NCBI RefSeq assembly: GCF_023343835.1
Contig: NC_064438.1
Span: 13,497,077 to 13,561,076 of the forward strand
From: Lagopus muta
Lineage: Eukaryota; Chordata; Aves; Galliformes; Phasianidae
DNA: 64,000 nt
Reading direction: 5' to 3'
Positions 1 through 13,893 of the stretch are shown here, in pieces (the stretch's first letter is position 1; the number at the start of each line of letters is the position of its first letter). Under the pieces are notes generated by a model that did no database searches, was not told where the DNA came from, and saw nothing but the letters and a program-made list of their open reading frames with translations. A program made the position numbers and the translations under genes.

Positions 1-350
1 TGGGGCTGTTCAGTATGGAGAACAGAAGGCTCTGGAGAGATCTGAGAGCGTCCTTTAAATAAAAAGAAGAAAGAAGGGGACAGACTCTCACAACAGAGTC
101 TGTTGTGAGATGACAAGGGGAAATGGTTTCAAACTAAAGGAGGGGAAGTTTAGACTGGATATGAGGAAAAAGTTTTTTACAATAACAGTGGTGAAGCACT
201 GGCACAGGTTGCCCAGGTGGTGAAAGCCCCATCCCTGGAGACAGGACAGGGCTCTGAGCACATGATCTAGTATAGGTGTCCCTGTTCATTGCAAGGGGTT
301 TGGATCAGATGGCCTTTAAATGTCCCTTTCAGCTCAGATGATTCTGATTT
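1..350 (+). repeat. CR1 LINE 3' fragment, diverged
   Basis: The stretch carries diverged versions of the avian CR1 3' region: a block like 'aggggaagtttagactggat', then 'ggttgcccagg', 'ccccatccctggag' and a tail like 'ggcctttaaatgtccctttc'. The order and spacing match the cleaner copies at 15,727 and 21,078. The 5' part runs off the left edge. It contains small indels relative to those copies, suggesting an older insertion. Confidence 0.8.
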
Positions 351-1127
351 CCAGCGAGGGAAGAAATGGAATGAAGTAGCATAAGGAAATAATCCTATTT
401 CTGAACACAAGAGCTCTAATACTCTATAGACTAGGTGATTCAGTGACTTATCTTGGTGCAACAAAAACTAAAACACTGCTTGTTTATTTATCTGATATAA
501 ACTGAGTTGAAGTATGGTAATTTGATGCAGCTGGGGATCTGACACTAACAATTTTTAAGTACTGATTTACAGTCTTTCAAAATAAAGCATTATCAATATA
601 CAGCCTTGTCAATACAAAGAGACCCTCTGTTCAATTTTTATATTGTGCCACGGATAATGCATAACAACAATTACTCTTCTTACACTGCTGGTAAACTTAT
701 CCTCTCCCCCTTTAATAATCTAATAAGCCAGCAATAATCTTAGTAGCTTGATGGAAAGACCTGGACTATGTCAACCATCAATTTATCAGTACAATGTAAC
801 CTTAACATAAAATACCAGGACCAGGAAAAACTCTGAACTAATTTACAGAAATATCATTACAAAATCAAAAGAGCAACTACAAATACTTCATAGAGGTTCT
901 CTCCTTCCAGTGATAAGAACCATCAGTGCAAGAGAAAAAAATAAACAGAAACTGAACTTTAACTTGATATATTGCCCAGAGTTGCAGTCTAATAGGATAT
1001 TATCAAAGATAACAATATTCCTATAAGCATACTGAGCTTAAGGAAGTATTTTCTGTCCTGCGTCAAAGAGGAAAGTTGTTGTCTAACTCTGAGCTCGACT
1101 GACCGAGGGTTCATCCCTCAGTTCTCC

Positions 1128-1260
1128 CACAGACTTCCTGTGTGGCCTCTGATGTGTCACTGCTCTTATTTGTACCTGAGATTCCTCACTTGTAAATGGG
1201 ATAATAGCACTGTCCTCCTCTGTGGTTGTGATGATAAATGCTATTGCACCTTAAGCACCC
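1128..1260 (+). repeat. MIR-like (CORE-SINE) ancient SINE fragment
   Basis: The order of short blocks matches the amniote MIR consensus as I remember it: 'acttcctgtgtggcc', 'tgtcactgctctt', 'tacctgagattcctca', 'tgtaaatgggataatag', 'cctcctctgtggttgtgatg' and 'ttaagcaccc'. The overall match is diverged, as expected for a very old element. MIR copies are sparse but known in bird genomes. Confidence 0.7.
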
Positions 1261-4200
1261 AGATTTGCAGGGGGAGAGGAGAAACAGGTTAATCGGTACA
1301 AAGGTGGGGATGCTCTGGAACACCATAGAATGTTGTGGTGTATAGACAGAAAAACATTAGGATTTTAAATCGAGACTTCACGTTGTTTTGAATGGAAACA
1401 CAGACTTTAATGAATGCTTTAACTGCTAAGAATGCCATACAGAGACACTTCCCCTTACCTGCAGTTGCTCTTGCCGTGAAACTCCACCAAGTGCACAAGC
1501 ACAGAAATGGACATGACCTGACTTATCAGCCATGTAGCAACTGACTTACTGTCTTTGATAAAACTGAGCTGTTAAGTCACAGGCAAACCACTGTGCACAG
1601 AAAAAAAATAAACATGACCTTTCACCACACCAGCAGCTGAGGGTAAGAATCAGAGGAGGAGAAATAGGGTATTCTGTTGAGGAGCCATCAAATGCCAGGT
1701 TAGGAAGCAATTGAGCTCAGTGAACATTTAATCAGTAGTTTTACCTCTGGAAACTAAGAACTGCAGGTAATAAGTCATTCCATATACAAAGGCAGAACAA
1801 GCAAGTCAGTTAAGGGCAGAATAAATGCTGTCCCAAATTTTCAGTATAAAAAGCACATTCAGAAGCTTATAGAAATTTCTGTCTCAGACTTTTTAAGAGA
1901 GTGGCATAATGGAATTTTACATAATTATCTTCCTAGAAGTATAGGCATGTTTGGAGGCATGTTTAAGAAACAAAGGTAGGCAGTCAAAAGTATTTCTCTA
2001 CAAAGGAAATTTTAAAGCAATCCAGAATATTTATACAGGTCACCACCAAGGAAATAAAATCTGCTGTTTTCTTGAACAGACAGAATTTAGATTTCTGACA
2101 GCCATTTTATATTCTAATCAAACCAAAAGGAAAGTCAGAGATACATTTTCTAAAAGCCTTAGAAAACAAAGCACAAAGGAATCCAGACTTGCAGAAGAAA
2201 GGTGAATTTAAAGTCCATGAAGATAGCAGATTGCTTTCAGGACAAGGAATATTTTATCACATGGATCAACATGCTGAAATAGCCAAAATCCCAGCACAAA
2301 GAAAAGTAGAACCGAGAACACTTATTTTGATATTGAAGGACAGGAAAACCTTTCAACAAATGTGTGACTGATCATGAAAAGGTTGAAAAGCTGAAGTATA
2401 ATTTTGGGTTGTCCAAAGAAGCTTGTCTTCACAGCAGTCAGCTGGGCTTCCATGATTTACACCAAGTTGCATATCCAGCAAACCCTGCAGGCAAGTTACC
2501 TAAGCAAGCACAGTGATGCAACGTCGATACTCTCAATACAGAATAATTCCCTTTAATGAATACATTATTAAGGCTGATGTGCTGCACACCAGAATTTGAA
2601 TTTATCTTTGAAGATAAATGAACAGTTTTTGTTTGGAAATCCAAATCACTAAGAGAGCACTCAGACTGCTCTGGGAAGTTTAATACAGATTTCTTGTAGC
2701 TTGGAAAAGCAGATGTTAGGCATGTGGCTCTTTTCAAGGAGAACGAAGAGTTAGTTACTGGTGCAGTTACCCAAAGTCTGTCTTACTGCATAATTTGAAA
2801 AGTTGGTTTAGAAAATACATTCACATCAAAAGTCTATTCCAGCTAATCATCTCTTTCTGATAACTCTAAGTCCCTTTAATGCCATAGAGAAATATTCACT
2901 ATTTGCATTTTTGTGCTTAACGGGGCTCATTTTCCTATCAGAGAAGAGCTGTTATCGCTATGCACTAGCAATGTTTACTTTTGTTGTAAGTCTGGGTGGA
3001 CGGGTGTGCCAGGTAGTATGTTAATATCTTCCTCCTCCCAAACAGGGAAAGGGAGCAGCATCAAAAAACATTGGTGACAACAGTCACTTCAATGCGACTT
3101 CAGCATTACAGATGGGAAGTCATGCCTGCTGCAAAGGACAGCCAGCAGGTAGGGTCACTAGCTATACTACAGTGCCTATATACATTTATCTAAGAGTTGT
3201 GTGCATTGCTAGCATTTATGCCTATCCTTTAGAGTAATTCTGTCTCCCTGGGAGAGAAAGGCAGATTCTGTCCTCTTAAAGTTTTAAAGTGAATTAGCCA
3301 GAAAGAGAACATTACTCAGTCTGTATTTTCTTTCCTCTTCAGCACCTGTGAGCAATCAACAATGATATAAAATAGCCATTCTGTTCTTCTATCCTTCTGA
3401 ATATGAAGTATATGCAAAACTGTCAGATTTTCTATATCTGGAATTTCACAAACTTGTTGTTGCTCTTCATCCATGTTATAGATAACTTCCCATCAGTAGT
3501 TTTACTGTTCAGTACTTTGGTTTTGTTACACAAGTGGTACCTCGCTTGCAATATTTGATGTTCTGCAATTAGACCTCAACAATGTTCTACTATTTTGTAC
3601 CCTACACCGTTTAGACAACATATTAGCTTTCTAGCACTATACACTTCTGCTGCACAGGATTCTTCTACCTGATCCTTCTTTGCGCTTACGGCATGACCAT
3701 ATGCCTAACATAACTGCACACTGTGCTGCTTGGTTCTCCTTTTGCATTCAGAACAGATTTGGCTGTCTGAACATTAGTTGCCACAGTCAAGGTAGAAAAA
3801 GCCCTCTGTACTTGAAGGTTTCTGATGAAAGTCATTTAACTCCATTCAGACAGGATCACAGGGAACACAGGAATGTTGACAGGCCAGAGTTGGTTAATTT
3901 TACTCTTTATTAACTCTTCATTTGGGAAAGCATGTTCCCCCAGTAAGCTAAAAAAAAAATAAATTAATAAATGAAAGTCATCCTCACCTTTGGCAAATTT
4001 GAACTTCATGGAATAGGTCCATTTTAACAGATCTAGGAACCTCAGAAAGTTTGGCAATTGATGATGAATAGAATAGCACAACCAAGAGGCACACATGGTT
4101 TAATGATTTTGTTTGCTAGTTTGACGGGGAATGTAAGTAGGCCTTGATGAAATACAAAGAAAATCACTATCTGTTGTCTAAGAGAAGAAGCCTACAGTTG

Positions 4201-4382
4201 CAATAGCTCATTTACAGCTATTTGAGTATTTGAGTAAAATTCATCTATGATTTACAAATTGGTTCAGGCAGCTACGGAGCAAACTTATAAAGAGGAGAGG
4301 ACAAGGTTTTTTCTTTTGTTTCTTTTGTTGTGTGTTTTTTTTTTTTTTAATTTGTTTTTAAATAACAATTATTCTTTTTCCC

Positions 4383-4515
4383 TGGAGTGGAGGCATTCAA
4401 GGCCAGGCTGGATGTGGCTCTGGTTGGCAACCCTGCACATAGCAGGGGGGTTGAAACTAGATGATTATTCTGGTCTTTTTCAACCCAGGCCATTCTATGA
4501 CTCTATGATACTATG
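4383..4515 (+). repeat. CR1 LINE 3' end
   Basis: Contains 'ggaggcattcaaggccaggc', 'tggatgtggctctgg', 'gcacatagcaggggg' and ends with the short-period tail 'ctatgactctatgatactatg' typical of CR1 3' termini. It is preceded by a T-rich stretch near 4,328-4,380. Confidence 0.9.
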
Positions 4516-7053
4516 AAGTTTCATCTTAATAAAACAGACATTGAAAGCAGAAAAAAAAAGGAACAAGGCAACGCTTTGAATGTTTATAAACACCAAGGGA
4601 AGGGAAGCATCTGTTATTCTATTTCTCGACTACACTACGTGCTTCTGTCAAGCACAGAATTCACTGTAATTGAAGATTCACATCTTTCTTATTACTGAAT
4701 ATTGCTGTAAGTACATTTCCCAGCAGAACTGTTACAGACATGGGGAAAGCATATGCATATGGGGAAGGAATGAGGGCTTTTCATACAGAACATGTTTGAC
4801 AGAGTTGGAATCGCTGTGCCTACCAGCACACACCTCTTGTCTATCTGAAGAACTGTTATCAAGTATCCCAAATACAAGGTCTCTTTCTCCTGTACACTGA
4901 AGCCATCCTTAACAATCCAGGTCAACTATTTTCATCTACCTTCAGACATTTGCTTCTGTGCTTGAAGTTAAATAACCTCAGTTTTACTCATACCAGTTTT
5001 GCACACTGTACCAAATTCAAAACGTTAAAGGAAATTTTGCCTCCAGTTTTGTTGTATTTAAAACAGAATAAACTCTGCTCCTAAGCCTTGAGATTCTCAC
5101 AGTACACCTTGCATACGGTTTATGCAAAAGAGATTGTTTTGAATACACTCCCCTTTTGAGCTTACAGAATTTGCCTGAAAGCAGAGAACAAACTCTTATA
5201 AATAAGAGACAAAAGCAGTCCCACAAGGAAACAAGATGAAAATTAATTTTAGTGTGACTTCTTTTCCGCCCGATAATAACTGCACTTTTCAAAACGGAAT
5301 AAATGGCTGCAGACATGAAATTACACAGATACAGTGTATGCATGACAATCATGAAATGAGGCAAAGATTATTCCAACACAGTTGTAAAGTGGAGCTTGTA
5401 GAAGACTAGCTGAAAGGCTGACTTTGTGGGTCAGGTGTTGTCATTGAGAGAAAGAGGTCTGTGAATTTTTGTAAATTCTGCTAGTTCAGTGTACTGAAGA
5501 TGTAAGGAATGAAAAGCAGCTGTTGATGTGAGCAAAGCCACGGTAGACAGCAAGCCTTTCCGGTTCCTGGGTGGTGACCCTTTTATTTTGTAGTCCTTCT
5601 GCTTTCAATAGTACAGTAGTGTTGTTAGCTCTCAATAGTAGCCCTTTGTCATGTGTTCAAGTACAAGCCAGCTTCAGCTAAGTTTTACAGATATTGTTAT
5701 GCCTGACTTATCTGAATACTGCCCTTCCGGATGCATTTGTTTTGAATTGGATACGTTCTCATATTCTTACAGTTTCTGCCAGCATTAACTATGGCTGTGG
5801 TTTCACAATACATCGTTTTCAGGAGCCTGCATGTCATGCTGTATTCCACATTAGTGAATGGATTTTGCAGAAAAACGACCTGGTAAAAATGAATTCTTTT
5901 TGAGTGAGCCCAGCCCACACAAAGAGCTACGCTGGCACAGCTTCAAAGCAGCGTGCCATGCTGTGGGAACAGTGCAATGAAGGGCCAGGAGGATGTGAAG
6001 CTGATGTCAAGCTCCCTTCAATGCCATATACAATGTACTATGTAAGGACAACACATTGCTTTATTTTAACTGAGCAGTACTGATGTGTGTTCTTTCTAAT
6101 CAACTCCATCTGATCCTTCCATTATTTATTTCCCCGATGTCTTCATTTCCCTTTTATTACCTCTCCACCCTCTTAGGTTCCATCCCCAGGATAAATCCAC
6201 TTCTATGAAATTCACTGGCTGAATGCACCTGTATGCAAACTTCTGCAAACTCACTAAGAGTACATTATTCAAATAGCCTCTGGTGCTCTTCACTGTGTTA
6301 AGTATATAAAGAGAGAAACAGAAAGGACAAAACACCTGTATTTGCATTTGCATTTTGCACATTCATTTGTTAAAAGGCTTGGTACTAACCCTGCCCAAAG
6401 CACAAGTCACATTCCAAGAAACAAGAAACCAATGAGAAAACTCCTGCAAATATTTGATTTGCCTCACATCCTTGTGTTTTGGTAGTTACAAGAAGGAATA
6501 GGCTTGAGAGGTATACTCTCGCAGATGTTACTGAACCAACATAAGCATTGTTTTAACAAGGCTGCCCTCCCAAATAGCTCTCCATAGCTTGATTCTGTTG
6601 ATTTTTAAAATATATTTTTCTTCCTGAGATATTTTCTTCTGATTAACAATGTACATGTGCAATAAGGAGTAGTTAAGAGTTATAACACTCTTTATGCAAC
6701 TGACTTTCAAGTAAGGAAACTAACACCGATCTTTTTGAAACCTCCTAATGGAGCCAGTTCATATAAATATATCTGAAAAACCAACCTAAACTCACATTAT
6801 ACTAGGCCACTTCTGTACTTCACTTCTTCACATGATTTTATTTTAAGTTCCTTGCTTCTGTTGTTACCTCTGGTCTGGTCCTGTGTCTAAGAGCTCAAAA
6901 TCTACAACTAATGAACTGATTGCAAAGTTGCTGTCAACCCCCACTACCGGCTCTTTATCTCTGTTCTAGCCAAAACTATGGAGAAACTTGTTGATTATTT
7001 TCTGTGTGCGTGGCCCATCCACTGGACAGCTGGTCACAGTTTTTGCTGGTATA

Positions 7054-7150
7054 TTTCACAGAATGGTTGGAATGAACCTCTGGAGGTTGTCTGGCCCAGC
7101 TCCAGTGCACAAGAAGGACCATTCGTAGGTCTTAACGATTTAGCAATTCT
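7054..7150 (-). repeat. CR1-like 3' fragment, reverse orientation
   Basis: The stretch beginning 'tcacagaatggttggaatga' and continuing 'ctctggaggttgtctggccc' reads as the reverse complement of the terminal part of a CR1 subfamily. The fragment is short and diverged, so the subfamily cannot be assigned. Confidence 0.7.
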
Positions 7151-8030
7151 TTGGCAATAACGGTAGATGATTCTATTTTATAGGCTGTGATTCAGAAACA
7201 CTTCCTGCATTGTTACCAGAATTTGAAGGGCTAATTCCCAAGAAACATTTTCTAAAGCTGTAATGTAAATATAAGCTAGCTAATGTGTATATGCATATAC
7301 ACACACAAAAAAAAAAGTCTCTCACATATACATGCATTTATTTTCCCTAAAAAATCCTCTAAAAAGATCTCAGACTTTATATACTTACATTTATTATCTA
7401 TTTTTTTCCTCCGATATTCAATTGATGTCTTCTCCAGCATCCCCATCTCCACTGCACTCACCCTCGATTTCTACTTTGTTCAGCATATTTATTATGTTTC
7501 GGTTCAAAATAGAAATATGGCTACCACTGGAAACAAATAATTGTATTAATATTCTTCTGGCCTTGACCCAGTAAGCTCACTGATGCAATTTTTCCTTGAG
7601 TGAATACTTGCACTGAAGTCAATAGGAACATCTCAGTTATTAAAGTTACATAAGCATAGATACATCTTGATGATCAGACCTGCAGTTACATGTGCAGCAG
7701 TGACATGCAGGTTAAGGTTAAGTTCTTTGAGATATGAAATAGAGATATCACAGTTAAGGACTGTGGCTTTACTAACTCCGGAACCACTGGCAGAACTATT
7801 TTCATCCTTTCCAAATAAATGTTTCTGTAAATGTAGCAACTATCCTTGGTCAGCCATGTTACCATTCTTCCCTTCAGCCTCACTTGCAATCCTAGCTACA
7901 GTTGTTCAAACAACACATCATTCCCATAAACTTTTTGCAGTGGTAGGCTGTTACACTTTCCCTATTTCTCCACTATAGTCTCTTATACAGTATCCTATTG
8001 GTCACACAACTCTAACTTGCTCAAACTTTC

Positions 8031-8047
8031 TCTTTTTTTTTTTTTTC
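8031..8047. repeat. Poly-T tract
   Basis: A run of about 16 T inside a pyrimidine-rich segment. Low complexity with no other visible role. Confidence 0.8.
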
Positions 8048-11000
8048 ATCTCCATCTATCCTTGTTGTTCGTGCTCAAACCTTTTCCAGTTAGTCCATAA
8101 TACTCTTGAAACCCAGCACCCCAAACCACACAGAATATTGCAGTTGAAGCTGTCATGATGCACCACTGAGCGACTTCAGGTTTCTCACAGGCCCTCCTGC
8201 TGATACTGTTCTATATGACATTTCTCCCTCTTGCAAGAACAGCATTGCTTGGTTTGCTTGAAAACCTTAGGTTCTTTCCTACAGCTAAGTCAGCTGTATC
8301 CCAGTGGGATCATTCAAAGCTGAATGCTCCTGCTCAAGTGAAGTTCAATGCATTCATCTCTGTTCATCGCAGTTTCTCCCTTATTTTCACTTGCATTGTT
8401 TCTGTGAGCAGTCTGTTTTTCTGACTAAGAGTTTTCATTGGGATTGCCATCTCATCCTGTGCCAATTACCTGCATGGGTAATTAGTGCAATTTTCTTTCC
8501 TCCACATGATAACATCCTCTAAAATATATAAACCAAGAACTAATGGATTTGCTCCATCTGGCAGTGAAGTAAAAGAGGGCAGGCTTTGTGACTGGCTCAG
8601 TACTGCTGATTTTAAATCAACATTATTACTACATTTAATCATTTCACCTGCATATTCAAATGGACTCCTTACATGGGTGGAAGAATCAAATAGTGATTAA
8701 ATCAGGGTGTGTCTCAGTCTGCTGATCAGCCTACTGGTATGAAGGAGAATTCTTACTACTGTGAGGTCTGAGAGCATATGAATACCAAACACCTATTCTC
8801 TTAATCAACCATTACACTTGAAGCCATTAACTGAGGTCAAGTTATGCCTCGACCAGGTCCATTTTCACAAGATATGTTTGAAAGGCTCAGTTTTGACCTC
8901 TGTTCACATTATGAACACAATCCAGAACACTGATTAATGTCTAAAAAGCACTGAAATGGAATGATGACAGAGACCGGCATTCTAATCACCCACTGGGAGG
9001 TGAGTGACCTCTGCCCTTGTTACCACACAAGGAAGCAGAGCTGCACATTCGGAGTGGGCTAAGTAGCAGTGACAGTGATTAGCAAGAATCTCTGGAAAGC
9101 TGTGGAGAAGTGGAGAGAAGTGGCAGCAGAGAAGGAGGTTGGCAGGAGAGAAGACATGGCAGAGGCACCAACAGGGAGACAGGGGCAGGAGACAGAATAG
9201 TCCAGAAAGGGATGGATGTTCGTTGGAAGAATCTCAATAGGGATCTGCCTTACAGAGATTCCCTGAAATGACAACAATTATCCCCTTAATGCTTTACCTA
9301 TCTGCTAATTTCCTACAACCCAGAAACCTGGAATGCCTAAATAAGAATATATTACTGCCCGGAATGAAGGACAAAAGAGCGCTAGGAACATGCAAATTTC
9401 AGTGTTACAAGCACTCACTGTACAATGGTACAATTCTAACAGCTCCCATTTATGAGGTTAAAGAAATAATGATTCATGAGACTGGCAGACACCCAGAATG
9501 ATTTAAGCAGGCCATCCCAAATGTAAATGACATTGACTCACATTTCCAGTTGCAGGTGGAACTGGCAATTGTCTTTTCATAATTGTCTTAACTTGCTTTG
9601 CTAGTTAGAAATAGTTTTCTAGGTTATATTTCAAATCTGATAGTCATTAGAGGTACATTCTTTTCATAGATGTTTTGTACTTACAGTCAGTGGGAACATC
9701 TAGGACAGAATTTGACCTACAAACTTAAATATCCAGCAGCAGCCTAGATAGAAAATCTGTACCTAAGCCTGAACCAGAATTAAAGTAAGACTGCTCAATA
9801 TATATACATATGAACAGAGGATATATTTAAAATATGAACTCACAGATTGTAGCAGGCAAGATTCTTACAGCATTCTTCCACTCCTTAGCTGTTTCCAACT
9901 GCCTATCTTCAAGAATCTTTTCATCAGATTTAACACAATGGTATTTTTATAAATAATGAAGGACAAAAAAATGAAATGAAATTTTGAATAAAAGCAATAT
10001 ATGGAATTTTCTTTACAAAACAAAACAAAACCAACTTACAATAGGAAGAAATATTCAGAGAATGAAAAAACACTGAAGTACTGCTCACTGATTTTTCACC
10101 CAGCTGTGCTTTTAATTATCTCTTTTTTGCTTCCTTCTTTACCTTCCCTATCATTCAAAAGTACTTGAACTACGCTCCTCTTAGTGGCTATCTGCTTAAT
10201 CTTTCCCAAGGCATGATATATTCCAGACCCTTACAATTAAACGACGCTCTGTGATGTTGCAATGATGCAACATCCTCACTTAGGCTGACTTCAGTGTAAC
10301 GTCATGAGTTTGACCTCAAAGATTTGACCCAATTGCTGTGACCTGACATTTGCAATCTAGTACAGCCTCAAGTCTCAAAGAACAGCCCTTGAAACCACTG
10401 GAGAGACTTAAGTGAAAGCCAGAATTAAACAGAATAAGACAGAATTCAACACAAGAAAGAATAAAAAACTTGTAACACAGCTTGCCAATGCACACCTAAT
10501 GCCACTTTGCCTGTTAGAAGGTGTTGGGCAACATGCCTGCATTTTAAAGTAGGAAATATCAACAGAAAACCAGAAATTTTAACAATCCAGGAGGAAATGG
10601 CAGAGCTACGTTATGTTCTGATATATATATTCAGAAATGAGGGAAAAAAGAAGTCCGTGTGCTGACTGATTGGTATACAGTGGAGCTTCACTGAAGTGCA
10701 AAGTGAGGAGGTGTGCAGTACTGAACAACTATTCTATGGTTCTGACCATCATAGTGAGGGATTACATTGCAAGAGCTGATACAGATGTATGGAAAGGCAA
10801 GTCAACTTTTATTGTGGATCAGCTTTCAGGTTCAGGAATCACAGCTGCAAATCTTATGCAGCTGGTGATGTCCTGATTTTGCAGTATTCATAATCTAAGG
10901 AACCCCTGGTTCTTTCACTTGCACAGTATCTATAGAATTGCCTTTAAAGTCTTCTCCCCCACACTTCCAGATAGCAAAATTTCCTTACTCCATTAGTACG

Positions 11001-13134
11001 ATTAGCTAGAACACTGCAACAACACGGAACATTTACACCTGTACAATATGGCATCATACTGAAAAGCCCAGTATTTACTCCTTGGAAGCTAAACAACAGG
11101 TAGAAGAGAAAGAAAATAGAAATGTCAGTGTGTCAAAACTTGTTGAAAACAAAAAGATACTTGGCTTTGCTTCTTGGCTTTGTCTGTAAAAGTTCCTGAA
11201 GGCTGCATGCAGAAACTTGGTAAACTGCACCCAAACAACAGTTCATGACCTCATCCAGTGTCATTTCTCAGCTCCATGTAGGGCCATACTAAGTTCTTGT
11301 ATGGATAGCATTCAGAATCCTGTACAGCTTGGGGACTTGTTTTGCTGTTCTGTCAGTACCACTTTCCTGCTTCTCTTAATGCAGGATGTCTTTCTGGCTT
11401 AGGTTATGAATACAAGAACAGCTGTACAAGATATCAAATTCCATTTAGCTCTGTATCCCACCACAGACAGCGGCTTGGCAGGGGTGCTGAAGGACTGGAC
11501 ACAAGAACAGGATGGAAACATGACATAATGCTTCCACCAAAATACACGCTCAATCTCTAGCATCATGGTTTGAAGATTATTCAATTAAAAACTAAATTTA
11601 AACAAAAAAAGAGAGAGAGAGAAAAGCATGCCCTGTGCAGTGCCAGATACCAGCTGGCTTTCTTGCTTATGAACAAAACTTCTGCACCTTAATCCACTTT
11701 TGTCTCTTTCACCATTTTTTGCTACCATCCAGAGCCAGAGTTGCTGAACTAAAAAACAAATAACTGCAAAAATGAATTATCCAAATACCAGAAGATCCTG
11801 CACAAGTCTCGTAATTCCATGCCTTTGTTCCAAAAGAGGTGTCAAATATAACCTCACAATCAAATTTTACAAGTCAGGATCTGAAATTAGACATAACATT
11901 AACCACCTGAGGCCTTTCCATGAGAGCAAATTAACGGTCAGATGACTTACTATATTGCTGTCTATTCTGAGGTCATTGCCCGTGTGCAGTTACAAATAAA
12001 CACATACTACATAGAACAGTGATGAATGGTGACTAAATGTACCCTGGGAATTCAGCCCTAAGTACCTTTTTCTAATCAAATCCTTTGTTTTGTCAGCAAC
12101 TTCCAGGAAGTAATACTTCTATACTTCAAAATAGCTAAAATCTGTTGTGTATGGCTCTGTATTTACTATTTTTCCCCCCTTAGAATACTGTCTTCCATGG
12201 TCTTAGGAGATAAAGCCACGTCTCCCGTGGCCAAGTGTGCTCAAACAAGCAGGTAGGCTTTGTGGCAATATCTGTTACTGATTACCTGAAATAAGGTCTT
12301 CCCGGTAAGACTCTAACCTGGCACAGTCTGATATCCTGGAATTAGAAATAAACACTTCTCTCAAAACGTGACTTCTGAGCTGTCAGGGAGAAGAAGAGCA
12401 GTATCTTTAAAGCACTGATCTAAGTCAGAAGTTAAGGGGAGGAAGGGAAGCATGGAATAGCTTATAAGGAAAACTGTCCTTAAAATTTTCAGAGGAAAAT
12501 CTGAGAACAAGGCAACTCTTAACAACGTTTTCATGGGAAATGTAAAGGAGAAGAAATAAAGAGACAGCGGTATTAAAGCAGTTCAAATACAAGCTTTCCC
12601 CATAGGAAACAGCTGGAGGGCTTGCTCCCTCTGCTGGAGCATCCTAATGGAACCACATGGGACTTGCTAGTTTAACCCACTTTTAAATCCACTGAAATTA
12701 GGATTTTTATGAAGATGGTCTGATTAATGCAGGGCTGGTTACCATTTCTGGCTCACTATCACGTGGAATTTTTTAAGAATGCACTGAGTATGGAGATGTG
12801 GGGACAGGGCAGAGATCTTTCGTTTTCATTGTTTTTGCACTGAAGAGAAACAAAATAAAGCATACAAGTTGTACATATTCTTTTCAAATTATGGTTATAC
12901 CAGCCCAGTGCAGCTGGAAAGCAACCATACTTCTTCCAGTAATGTAAAAGAGAACAGCAGCTCTTACTGTACGACCTTTGCTTTAGGATGGATTACTTGC
13001 CAACATTCCTGTAGCCACATACAGAGAAAACCACGTCACTTTTTGAACAGTACGTTAAGTAAAATCTAGTCTTACATATTTTGGCTTATGAATAAATATC
13101 CTATTCCAGGAGAAAATAGAGAGCAAACCTCCCC

Positions 13135-13268
13135 TCACAAGGCCAGGCTGGATGAAGCTTTGAGCAGCCTGGTCTAGTGGGAGATGTCCCTAACTGTATC
13201 ACAGGGTTTGGAACTAGATGGTCTTAAAGGTCCCTCTCAGCTCAAACCATTCCATGATCCTATGATCT
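13135..13268 (+). repeat. CR1 LINE 3' end
   Basis: Contains 'aaggccaggctggatgaagc', 'gagcagcctggtctagtggg', 'ggaactagatggtcttaaag' and a terminal 'ccatgatcctatgatc'. It lies about 520 bp upstream of the TRPM5 start codon and could overlap the promoter or a 5' UTR region. Confidence 0.9.
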
Positions 13269-13785
13269 TCAGGTGAAGACAATGCCATCAATTGGTTATT
13301 TTATATTTGTGTTGGATAAAATTATACTAGCATGGTGCAGAACAACAGAAAGACAGCATTATTCAGACACCCACTGACACAGCTCAGCCTTTGCTTGCAA
13401 TAGTTATGGTTAAGGTATCTCTTTCTCTCTTTTAGAGTTAGGTTTATCTCTTGGGCTCTAAAACACCCCATATGGCTTTGGAATTTCTACCAGCTAAACG
13501 ATACTCCAGTTGCTTTATTCTTTCATGCCTTTCTATAACCTAAGTTACAAAGCTGCGTTATGGAATCTCTCTCCTTCTGCTCACACATCCAACATAAACA
13601 TCTGCAGTTTTAGCCAGGCTGTACAATCATAATACTGAACCAGAAAAATATTTAGCTAAAAACTCAATTAGATGTAAATTTGTGGATTCTGTGGCCTCTC
13701 CACGTTTAATGCACTTCTCCTTTTCCAGTCTCACCATCATTTCAGTGAACAGCCTGGTGATCACCTGAGAAACTGAATGTAGAAG

Positions 13786-13893
13786 ATGGAAACCAAGTAC
13801 TGCAGCAGTGACAAAGAAGAAACTTTCAAAATAGAACTGCCATACTGCATGGGAGAAATTGACTTCACAGCTTCTGGGAAGAAACGTGGAAAG
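13786..13893 (+). CDS. TRPM5: TRPM5 coding exon 1 (residues 1-36)
   Basis: Starts at ATG and ends at AAG before a gtacag donor, phase 0. It ends in the motif [14 protein letters not shown], matching the family pattern GEINFGGSGKKRGK. The first 20 or so residues are not conserved with mammals. A strong-looking acceptor (ccttttccag) near 13,728 could mark an upstream non-coding exon boundary, so the true transcript start is unknown. Confidence 0.9.

Larger units (their letters stand above)
351..13785. other. Intergenic region upstream of TRPM5
   Basis: About 13.4 kb without an exon I can support on either strand. It holds a MIR-like fragment near 1,128, CR1 fragments near 4,383, 7,054 and 13,135, a T-run near 8,030, and otherwise AT-rich unique-looking DNA. 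Open frames here are all under about 105 codons and lack recognisable domains. In mammals the KCNQ1 start lies on this side of TRPM5 in divergent orientation. No KCNQ1 exon or CpG island is seen, so KCNQ1 should begin beyond the left edge (inference from synteny). Confidence 0.6.
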
